NCBI GenBank assembly: GCA_018054005.1 | Contig: JAGPKI010000050.1 | Coordinates: 4,683-10,027 of the forward strand | Source: Caldisericia bacterium | Lineage (GTDB): Bacteria > Caldisericota > Caldisericia > UBA6126 > JAGPKI01 | Direction: 5' to 3' | Length of the DNA stretch: 5,345 nucleotides | Part shown: positions 1-4,670 of the stretch, one piece after another | Position numbering within the stretch: position 1 is the stretch's first letter | Layout of the letters: each line of letters starts with the position of its first letter | Notes under the pieces: model-generated | Told to the model about the DNA's origin: nothing | What the model saw: only the letters and a program-made list of their open reading frames with translations | The model's database searches: none | Made by a program: the position numbers and the translations under genes

Positions 1-7
1 GAAGAAT

Positions 8-15
8 CTCCTCCC
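8..15 (-). promoter_or_regulatory. Shine-Dalgarno of a gene starting beyond the left edge
   Basis: The minus strand reads GGGAGGAG here, within AAGGGAGGAG. It begins 21 bases after the TAA stop of the propeller gene and is followed by ATTCTTC to the window edge. This is a near-perfect anti-16S match. With normal spacing the start codon would fall on or just past base 1, and none of the last seven bases is a good start. I infer a downstream co-transcribed gene whose coding sequence lies outside the window. Confidence 0.55.
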
Positions 16-36
16 TTCTTTATTGGCAAAAAGGTT

Positions 37-2982
37 TTAGTTCTTCACTATATTTGACCTTTTATATTTGTCGTTCCAATAGATAATAGCCTGATTAAAA
101 ATTACTTTCCCTTTTTCCTCTTCCACTTCTTTTACTTTGAATATTAAAGAAATATTTAACCTGTTTGTTTCTTTAATAAACCCGAGTCCAATTAGCCCAT
201 ATTCCACTCTATTAACAAGCAATAAACCATTAATTACCACAGGAGAAGATACTCCTTTTAAAACTTCTTCATTCAAGGACTTTCCTGGTAATTCAATAGG
301 ATATGAGGGTAAAGGCTCTCCTGTAAGGCAGTTAAAAGCATAAACTTTACCATTTATTGAACCAGCAAAAACAAAAAATCCTTCCGAGGTCTCTACAATT
401 GTTGGTTTACTAACAAAGTAGTCAGAAGGCGTATTGAAGCTCCATCTTATCAAACCAGAACTAATTTCCACGCAAACAATTCTTGAGTAGTCGCTCCATA
501 TCGATAATCCCCATGAGCCTTTCCTTAATACTGCAGGAGATTGGTAATCGAAACAATATTTTTTACACCATAACTTTCTAACCCGCCATATAACATCCCC
601 ACTTTTTGGATCAATGCATAGCATATCAAGGTCATCAGATTGCATTAAGAGACATTTTCCATTAATACCAACAGCAGTTGAAGATGAGCCTTTATTAAGC
701 GATGACATTAGAACTGAACCATTCACTGCTTTTACCATTTTTGATCCGCAAAAGATAATCTTTTCTCCATCAATTTCAGATATAGCATAGTCTTTGCTGT
801 CAACTTTCTCTCTAAACAATGTTTCTCCTGTTTTAGCATTTAGGCTTGTTAAATAATAGTATTTATCAACAAAAATCAGGTTATTGCTTAGCTCACTCTT
901 AATTATTGCGAAAGATGAACCAAAAGAACCAAGGTCTTCTCTTCTCCATTTTTCTTTATTAGATAAATAATCAAAGGCAACAACTCCATTTGAGCCAACA
1001 ATGTAAATTGTTTTGTTACCTTTTTCGTTAAAAGTAATTATTGGCTCAGTGTAAATTGGTCCAATTTTAGGGTTAATTGAATAAATTTCCTCTCCTTTAA
1101 GATTTAATACTGAAAAAAATCCATTTGTGCTTGTTTGTGCGATTAATACTTCTCCTCTTACCGTGTCAAAAAAAGTAGTTGGAGTAATAATGTGTCCAGA
1201 ATTATCATGAGGTGCTAAATTAACTGGTTTCTTAAAAGTAATTCTACTCTCTGGTATTGAATCAAGATCATTTCTGAATCTACCGCCTGAAAGATTTACA
1301 GAGTCAAATGACAAATCCTCACTTGCTATATAATTTGAAGAGTTTAAGTATGATTTTTTAGAAATACTGAATGGTGAGCCAATTATCAAAAACCCAAAAT
1401 TATTTGAAGTTATAAAAAGAGTGCATTCTGTAGAGGCGATGTATCCTTTAAAAGGTTGCAAGGAAGAAATCTCATTGCGAGCTACTATTTGTATTGGGAA
1501 ACCTTTAACAGGGTTTTTTGCTCCCTTTTGCATTGCATAGAGCTCGCCGTATTCATTTATAAAATAAAGTATTGTCTCATCTTTAATCCTTATTCCTGTG
1601 GGACCTATAAAGTATTTACCATCCACTTCAATTTTTGTTTTATTTGCAGCATCAGGTTTATCAATGAGGAGGCTTCCTCCAAAAAGGACGCTTTTTTCGC
1701 TTTGCTTAGTATTAAGAGACGTTAAAAGAAAATAGGATAACATTTCTGGGTCAAATGATATTATAGAGCGCGGCTCCCCCGGAAGGGTAAAAGTATTTAA
1801 TACTTCTCCTGTTAATCCATTAAGGATATATAAAGCCTTAGAGGATGTTGCAAAGAGTAAGTATGGTATTCCGTCGAATATTGCCAAAGTGCCATCAAAA
1901 TATATTTCTCCGTTAAGGCTTCTACTCCACAAGGTTTTCCCCTCGTTAGATATACAGCTAACGCTACCCTCTTTAGAGGAAAGTATTATAGAGAAAGAAT
2001 TCTTGAAAGGGAAAAATATTGTTGAACTTGTTTTATTTTGAAGCTTTAAATTTAAAATTTCCTCTCCCTTTTTAGAATCCAATATGTAAAGCACATTGTC
2101 ACAAATTATAGAGATTATTGTCTTATCCTGTTGCTCTAACACCTTAATTATACTTTCTGTTTGAATTGGCTTATCCGATAATTGTTTTGACCAGTTAATG
2201 CTTCCATCAAGACAATCAAATGAATAAAGCTTACCTAATTCAGTTAAAACAACTATGTAAGCCTCGCTTTTAGAATTTGATTTCTGCCTAAAAGAAGCAA
2301 ATGGAGCATTAATCACTTCCCCCAAAGGGAATTTATGTTCCCAATAGATATATCCACTTTTTGGGTTTAAACATAAAAGCCTTCCATCAAGAGTACCAAC
2401 AAATAGTCGTACATCATTCTCCACTATTTCGAGAATAGGAGAAATATTTCCTAAATGGAGATCTTTTAAGGAAACTTTTTTATAAATTTTTGAAGAAGGA
2501 AAATATAATAGATCTGTTCTAAAACTTGAATTGTAAGAATAATTAAATGTTGGAAAGGCTTGATTAAATCTTAACCTCTTCTCTTCATTTATGCTCCAAT
2601 CTGGTAAATTCCACGTTAACTGATTGATATCTTTATAATCATTTTTAATAGGCGTGCCATAATAATTTTCTTTATCTAATTTATAGCTTGTTGGTAAAGG
2701 ATAGGAAATATTTGTTACGGTTAAATCTTTGTCAATATTATCTTCTATAAATGGATTTTCTGCATTAATCAATGTTTCCTTAGAGTAGTCAATTTTGTAT
2801 TCAATCCTTCCTTCATCTTTTAAAACTGAAGAATATTTCTTTATGTTGAAATCCTTGCTACTCTCGTTATCTATGTTTTTAAAGCTAAAACTAAAGAAAG
2901 TAAAGAATGTGAGCATTATGCATCCTAATTTATAATGCAGTGAATAATAACTATTAATATTATTTATAATGTTATGTTCCAC
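37..2982 (-). CDS. Exported or membrane-anchored double beta-propeller protein with PQQ/BamB-like repeats
   Basis: A 981-residue protein. Residues 19-34 form one hydrophobic segment (core MLTFFTFFSFSF), suggesting a signal peptide or N-terminal anchor. Residues 35-180 match nothing I recognise. From about 190 it is made of propeller blades of the pattern 'G.LY.ld..tG...W...': near 196-214, 247-265, 294-312, 336-355, 379-398 and 472-498 (first propeller), then 617-635, 662-681, 705-725, 783-800, 830-849 and 872-892 (second), separated by a polar linker at about 540-600. The blade near 872 ends in a SYPIELPG motif typical of secreted PQQ-like proteins. The last 40 residues are lysine/glutamate-rich and non-propeller. 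No quinoprotein dehydrogenase active-site signature is visible, so a structural or binding role is more likely than an enzyme. The start is uncertain: GTG at 2982 has a poor ribosome site, while ATG at 2916 (residue 23) has AGGA six bases upstream but would leave a signal peptide without positive charge. The specific function is unknown. Confidence 0.88.
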   Translation of the reverse strand: MEHNIINNINSYYSLHYKLGCIMLTFFTFFSFSFKNIDNESSKDFNIKKYSSVLKDEGRIEYKIDYSKETLINAENPFIEDNIDKDLTVTNISYPLPTSYKLDKENYYGTPIKNDYKDINQLTWNLPDWSINEEKRLRFNQAFPTFNYSYNSSFRTDLLYFPSSKIYKKVSLKDLHLGNISPILEIVENDVRLFVGTLDGRLLCLNPKSGYIYWEHKFPLGEVINAPFASFRQKSNSKSEAYIVVLTELGKLYSFDCLDGSINWSKQLSDKPIQTESIIKVLEQQDKTIISIICDNVLYILDSKKGEEILNLKLQNKTSSTIFFPFKNSFSIILSSKEGSVSCISNEGKTLWSRSLNGEIYFDGTLAIFDGIPYLLFATSSKALYILNGLTGEVLNTFTLPGEPRSIISFDPEMLSYFLLTSLNTKQSEKSVLFGGSLLIDKPDAANKTKIEVDGKYFIGPTGIRIKDETILYFINEYGELYAMQKGAKNPVKGFPIQIVARNEISSLQPFKGYIASTECTLFITSNNFGFLIIGSPFSISKKSYLNSSNYIASEDLSFDSVNLSGGRFRNDLDSIPESRITFKKPVNLAPHDNSGHIITPTTFFDTVRGEVLIAQTSTNGFFSVLNLKGEEIYSINPKIGPIYTEPIITFNEKGNKTIYIVGSNGVVAFDYLSNKEKWRREDLGSFGSSFAIIKSELSNNLIFVDKYYYLTSLNAKTGETLFREKVDSKDYAISEIDGEKIIFCGSKMVKAVNGSVLMSSLNKGSSSTAVGINGKCLLMQSDDLDMLCIDPKSGDVIWRVRKLWCKKYCFDYQSPAVLRKGSWGLSIWSDYSRIVCVEISSGLIRWSFNTPSDYFVSKPTIVETSEGFFVFAGSINGKVYAFNCLTGEPLPSYPIELPGKSLNEEVLKGVSSPVVINGLLLVNRVEYGLIGLGFIKETNRLNISLIFKVKEVEEEKGKVIFNQAIIYWNDKYKRSNIVKN
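2923..2926 (-). promoter_or_regulatory. Ribosome binding site favouring an internal ATG start of the propeller gene
   Basis: The minus strand reads AGGA, then TGCATA, then ATG at 2916-2914, which is ideal spacing. It competes with GTG at 2982, upstream of which only A-rich sequence (GTAAGAAAA) is seen. Starting at ATG gives a 959-residue protein beginning MLTFFTFFSFSF. The choice matters because it decides whether the hydrophobic segment is a bare N-terminal signal or lies behind a 22-residue polar extension. Confidence 0.4.
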
Positions 2983-3034
2983 TTTTCTTACGACTCTTAT
3001 TAAAATAGCGAATGACTCTAAATAATATTTTCAT
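2972..3034 (-). CDS. Possible 20-codon leader ORF overlapping the propeller start
   Basis: ATG at 3034 begins a 20-residue basic peptide (MKILFRVIRY, then a Lys/Arg/Ser-rich tail) that ends at TAA 2974-2972. The stop overlaps the GTG start at 2982 in another frame. The ATG lies six bases after a perfect TATAAT and overlaps the TGA of the ORF upstream as ATGA. Skipping one A in the AAAA run at 2983-2986 would join this peptide in frame to the propeller protein, placing a positively charged segment before its hydrophobic anchor. It may be a leader peptide, a frameshifted true N-terminus, or chance. No similarity is recognised. Confidence 0.18.
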   Translation of the reverse strand: MKILFRVIRYFNKSRKKSGT

Positions 3035-3120
3035 AATATTATTATACATAGGGTTGAATAAATAGTTTTACAAGGTTTTATAGTTAATGTTTTTTGTTCC
3101 TCCGAAAATAATAACTCCAA
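3031..3120 (-). CDS. Possible 29-codon leader ORF with a very strong Shine-Dalgarno and TTG start
   Basis: The minus strand has AAAAGGAGG at 3136-3128, the second strongest-looking ribosome site after the one at the left edge. Seven bases later comes TTG at 3120-3118, opening 29 codons (MELLFSEEQK..., ending in CIIIL) that stop at TGA 3033-3031. The frame is the same as that of the large propeller gene: without this single TGA, reading would run on through 3030-2983 into residue 1 of the 981-residue protein. It could be a regulatory leader peptide, the 5' end of a gene broken by a nonsense mutation, or chance in AT-rich DNA. The peptide resembles no family I know. Confidence 0.22.
   Translation of the reverse strand: MELLFSEEQKTLTIKPCKTIYSTLCIIIL
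3041..3046 (-). promoter_or_regulatory. Candidate -10 box for the propeller gene
   Basis: The minus strand reads a perfect TATAAT. The best -35-like match, TTGTAA at 3073-3068, is 21 bases upstream, longer than the usual 16-18, so the -35 assignment is weak. The box lies inside the possible 29-codon ORF. If it is used, the transcript would begin close to ATG 3034 and that upstream ORF would not be translated. Confidence 0.33.
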
Positions 3121-3136
3121 AATTAATCCTCCTTTT

Positions 3137-3385
3137 AATTAATTGATAAATTTATTCGTGTTTATTAAAATCAAACTTAAGCTATAGTAAAGAGATTGAA
3201 TTTATATTGTTTAGTTAAACAAAATTATATAAGTGGCAAAAGAAAAGGATTAAAGTTATTATTTTCATGCTTGTGTTGTGGCAGAAATGCCATGAAATGT
3301 TTAAGTTATAATCAGACATTCCCAACTGTATTACTCCAATATAATTCCTATTCTTTTTGTAGTCTTTTTGCCATTCTGTAGAATC
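3137..3385. other. Intergenic stretch without a recognised gene
   Basis: No reading frame here has a credible start, ribosome site or recognisable protein. The open frames on either strand (for example 3196-3381 on plus and 3215-3430 on minus) look like chance. The visible structures are minor: a 7-bp inverted repeat TTTCATG/CATGAAA (3263-3269 with 3291-3297), inside which GCA-GAAA-TGC could form a tiny tetraloop hairpin, and a short near-palindrome GTTTAGTTAAAC at 3209-3220. TATAAT also occurs on the minus strand at 3229-3224 without a good -35. Confidence 0.5.
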
Positions 3386-3520
3386 TGTCATTCTCGTTCC
3401 GCATACACCCCCCTCTGTCATTTCGCACACACTTCTCTCATTCAGTACTTGATACAGAATCCATTCATGTCATTCCCGCGACCTATTTGTCATTCAGAGC
3501 GATTGTGGGAATCCAGGAAG
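3386..3520 (+). repeat. Degenerate tandem array of TGTCATT-headed repeat units
   Basis: TGTCATT or a one-base variant recurs at 3386, 3416, 3436 (TCTCATT), 3468 and 3488, giving spacings of 30, 20, 32 and 20 bases, so a compound unit of about 50 bp appears twice before the last copy. The last unit (3488-3520) ends in GGGAATCCAGGAAG and matches the copy at 4593-4625 at 31 of 33 positions. ATTCCC at 3472-3477 and GGGAAT at 3507-3512 can pair. This resembles the dispersed 'TCATTC...GAATCC' repeats found between genes in many bacteria. Its chance translation gives peptides such as CHSERLWESR, a familiar false ORF type. Confidence 0.7.
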
Positions 3521-3653
3521 TATTTCTTTCTTTTAATATTAGAGAGAAAAATAACATAGATTCACTTTTGTTGATTTCAAGAATTACAGAAAATTAAAAT
3601 AACAAAGAAAAAGAAAGAAAACACTGGATCCCCAATCAAGTTGGGGATGACAT
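3488..3653. repeat. Imperfect inverted repeat pair (MITE-like)
   Basis: The left arm, read on plus from 3488, and the right arm, read on minus from 3653, share in order TGTCAT, a GATTG(T/G)GG core, ATCCAG, and a perfect 12-mer TTTCTTTCTTTT (3523-3534 on plus; complement at 3609-3620). The middle, about 3535-3608, is plain AT-rich DNA. Two repeat copies in opposite orientation, or a decayed non-autonomous mobile element of about 166 bp, would both give this. No target-site duplication is evident. Confidence 0.5.
3609..3648 (-). terminator. Possible intrinsic terminator downstream of the DUF192-pilin gene
   Basis: On the minus strand, a perfect 8-bp stem ATCCCCAA/TTGGGGAT (3648-3641 with 3635-3628, 5-base loop) is followed after CCAGTG by a T-rich run, TTTTCTTTCTTTTT. 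The T-tract starts about six bases late and contains C residues, so it would be a weak terminator. It lies roughly 245 bases after the stop of the DUF192-pilin gene and belongs to the repeat family, which may supply terminators as it spreads. Confidence 0.35.
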
Positions 3654-3753
3654 TGGAGTAGTTTTCGAGGATGATAATTAATATGGATCCTCAATAAAGG
3701 ATTTTGAGGATGACAGTTACTATGGATCCTCAATAAAATATTTCGAGGATAAC
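3625..3753 (-). repeat. Tandem hairpin repeats (TGGATCC...GAGGATGACA units)
   Basis: TGGATCC recurs at 3625, 3684 and 3723 on the plus strand; the last two units are 39 bp apart. Each unit can fold: ATCCCCAA/TTGGGGAT (3628-3635 with 3641-3648), ATCCTCAA/TTGAGGAT (3687-3694 with 3704-3711), and ATCCTC/GAGGAT (3726-3731 with 3745-3750). A right half only (TTTTCGAGGATGATAA) sits at 3663-3678. Where stem bases differ between units they have changed on both sides (CCCC/GGGG to CCTC/GAGG), which argues that pairing has been kept. The flanks relate it to the TGTCAT...ATCCAG family in reverse orientation. Confidence 0.65.
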
Positions 3754-3786
3754 AGATACACTCAGTCACTCTGACGGAGTGTATCT
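3754..3786. other. Long stable hairpin ending the repeat cluster
   Basis: AGATACACTC (3754-3763) pairs perfectly with GAGTGTATCT (3777-3786). After one A/G mismatch, GTCA (3765-3768) pairs with TGAC (3772-3775) around a 3-base loop. It is the longest stem seen in the window. It starts about 107 bases after the stop of the DUF192-pilin gene. No clear T-run follows on either strand, so it fits an mRNA-stabilising or factor-assisted structure, or a separate repeat type, better than a classical terminator. Confidence 0.55.
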
Positions 3787-3892
3787 AATAATTTTACCTA
3801 TAGTAATTATTTCCTCATCTGCGTTATTATATGTATTTCATGAATTTAGAATTAAAAAGAGAAAATATAAAAACTAAGAATAAAATATTTGT

Positions 3893-4399
3893 CTAAATGT
3901 CGCTTAAAAAGTTAATAATTGAAGCTATATAAGCTGTTACTGTATCAGCAAATGCTGGCCAAAGAACAATGATCCCAACTATTAAAACTGCAATTATAAG
4001 TGCATATTCAATAGTAACCTGTCCAATATTATCATTAGAAACCAAAAATTTAATAGTTAGCTTGTCCCCTTTATTTATTTTCATTGTATCCGAAAAATTA
4101 GCTTTTGCCTCAATCGTATATTTACTCTTAAAACAATTAATTATTTTACCACTTCCAACATTTTTGAAAATAGCAATTATTTTAAAATTCTTGTCAGTGA
4201 ATATTATATCTATTGGAAATGACATAAAGAAAGTATGTATTGAAGAGGCATTTTTAAAAAGAAGAATATAATTTTCCTCTATTTCCTTTTTACCAATTAA
4301 ACCTTTCATACGTTCGAATGGACTGCACGCTAATTGACCTTTTGCAATTAATTTCTCTTCACCGTTATTTTGTTTATAAAGCTCGACTAATCTACCCAT
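3893..4399 (-). CDS. DUF192 domain fused to a C-terminal Flp-type prepilin segment
   Basis: A 168-residue protein of two parts. Residues 1-117 are a DUF192 (COG1430) domain: ACSPFERMKGL at 24-34, IHTFFM at 54-59, PIDIIFTD at 62-69 and a closing KINKGDKLTIKF at 107-118. The domain's function is unknown; family members are often exported or linked to envelope systems, yet no N-terminal signal peptide is seen here. Residues 119-168 read like a complete Flp (type IVb) prepilin: Gly126, then mature QVTIEY with Glu5 and Tyr6, an 18-residue hydrophobic stretch with WPAF at its end, and a short amphipathic tail ending FLSDI. The frame is continuous. The only alternative start for a separate pilin is TTG at 4045-4043 (Leu119), whose nearest purine-rich site (GGGGA) is about 20 bases away. 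ATG 4399 has no Shine-Dalgarno but lies seven bases after TATAAT. No tad genes are in the window. DUF192 is confident; the pilin call rests on motif and layout. Confidence 0.85.
   Translation of the reverse strand: MGRLVELYKQNNGEEKLIAKGQLACSPFERMKGLIGKKEIEENYILLFKNASSIHTFFMSFPIDIIFTDKNFKIIAIFKNVGSGKIINCFKSKYTIEAKANFSDTMKINKGDKLTIKFLVSNDNIGQVTIEYALIIAVLIVGIIVLWPAFADTVTAYIASIINFLSDI
3896..4021 (-). other. Predicted mature Flp-like pilin segment of the fusion
   Basis: This encodes residues 127-168, which would follow cleavage after Gly126 by a TadV/PilD-type prepilin peptidase. It has the Flp hallmark G|xxxxEY: Glu at mature position 5 and Tyr at 6. The roughly 18-residue hydrophobic helix and total of 42 residues are close to known mature Flp pilins of about 50 residues. 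TadE/TadF-type pseudopilins or archaeal class III signal sequences (GQxxxEF/Y) are close alternatives. Cleavage is inferred, not shown. Confidence 0.6.
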
Positions 4400-4406
4400 A
4401 AAAATT

Positions 4407-4412
4407 ATTATA
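4407..4412 (-). promoter_or_regulatory. Candidate -10 box implying a leaderless DUF192-pilin mRNA
   Basis: The minus strand reads GAG-TATAAT-AATTTTT-ATG. A perfect -10 hexamer seven bases before the start codon leaves no room for a 5' UTR, and no Shine-Dalgarno is present. This is the expected layout of a leaderless transcript. The -35 is poor (TTAAGA at 4434-4429, 16-base spacing). The box overlaps the stop codon of the possible 20-codon ORF upstream, so translational coupling is a competing explanation for the missing ribosome site. Confidence 0.4.
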
Positions 4413-4470
4413 CTCTAAAATAATTTCTTCTTAAATGTTCTTTCGAAATCTTTCTGGCTATTCTTGCCAT
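4408..4470 (-). CDS. Possible 20-codon ORF, or remnant, upstream of the DUF192-pilin gene
   Basis: The minus strand has AGGTGA (4486-4481), ten bases, then ATG at 4470 and 20 codons giving a very basic peptide (MARIARKISK, then EHLRRNYFRV) that stops at TAA 4410-4408, nine bases before the next start codon. The opening MARIARKI resembles the N-terminus of some IS200-like REP-associated tyrosine transposases (RAYTs, 'MARxAR...'), but the following 'YHV..RG' motif is absent. It could be a decayed transposase start, a coupling or leader peptide, or chance. The nearby repeats make the transposase idea tempting but do not prove it. Confidence 0.25.
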   Translation of the reverse strand: MARIARKISKEHLRRNYFRV

Positions 4471-4571
4471 TTTTTGATATTCACCTGTTCCCACTTCGTA
4501 ATACTTATGATTTTACGTCATACCCACTGAAGTGTAAATTCTGTATATTCAGATTCATTCTGTATTCTATT

Positions 4572-4625
4572 TGGCATTACGCACACCCACTCTGTCATTC
4601 AGAGCGATTGCAGGAATCCAGGAAG
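4572..4625 (+). repeat. Second copy of the TGTCATTC...GAATCCAGGAAG repeat
   Basis: Positions 4593-4625 match 3488-3520 at 31 of 33 bases, differing only at two adjacent sites (CA for TG). The preceding GGCATTACGCACACCCACTC (from about 4573) parallels CATTTCGCACACACTTCTC at 3419-3437, so the 20-base sub-unit is duplicated too. The copy sits 45 bases after the stop of the deaminase gene, as expected for a repeat tolerated in 3' intergenic DNA. Unlike the cluster near 3500, it has no inverted partner next to it. Confidence 0.7.
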
Positions 4626-4670
4626 AATTTAGTAGAGAAATAGCTTAAATATGTAAAAAAAGAAATATAT

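Noticed and set aside
137..343. Plus-strand ORF of 68 codons (similarly 1456-1725)
   Set aside because: Antisense to the well-supported propeller gene, with no ribosome site.
2914..2930. Lipoprotein signal (LGC at residues 19-21 of the propeller protein)
   Set aside because: A lipobox Cys must follow a hydrophobic stretch. Here the hydrophobic segment comes after the Cys and the preceding residues are polar (SLHYK).
3031..3033. TGA recoded as an amino acid or selenocysteine, extending the propeller protein upstream
   Set aside because: Trp is encoded by TGG in the Trp codons checked, and no TGA occurs inside the 981-codon frame. No SECIS-like hairpin follows the TGA, and the upstream peptide is not conserved-looking.
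3215..3430. Minus-strand ORF of 71 codons, including a signal-peptide-like MKIITLILFF end
   Set aside because: No Shine-Dalgarno, starts within repeat DNA, low-complexity composition, and the hydrophobic part ends at a stop after 17 residues.
3368..3559. Plus-strand ORF of 63 codons
   Set aside because: It is translated repeat DNA (CHSERLWESR-type peptides), has no ribosome site, and matches the usual false ORFs called in such repeats.
3625..3753. CRISPR-like array
   Set aside because: Units are spaced 59 and 39 bp, the repeats are imperfect palindromes that vary, and the intervening sequence is itself repeat-derived, not unique spacers. No cas genes are present.
3584..3769. Minus-strand ORF of 61 codons
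   Set aside because: It runs through the tandem hairpin repeats and its repeated HPQ/HPR peptide pattern simply mirrors the DNA repeat units.
4021..4066. Frameshift error joining separate DUF192 and pilin genes at the TTTTT run
   Set aside because: Adding one T would end DUF192 shortly after at TAA, but the pilin would then have no ATG or ribosome site of its own. The continuous fusion is the simpler reading, although a TTG start is kept open as a finding.
3969..4271. Plus-strand ORF of 100 codons
   Set aside because: It is the antisense shadow of the DUF192-pilin gene, and the hydrophobic look comes from complementing its codons.
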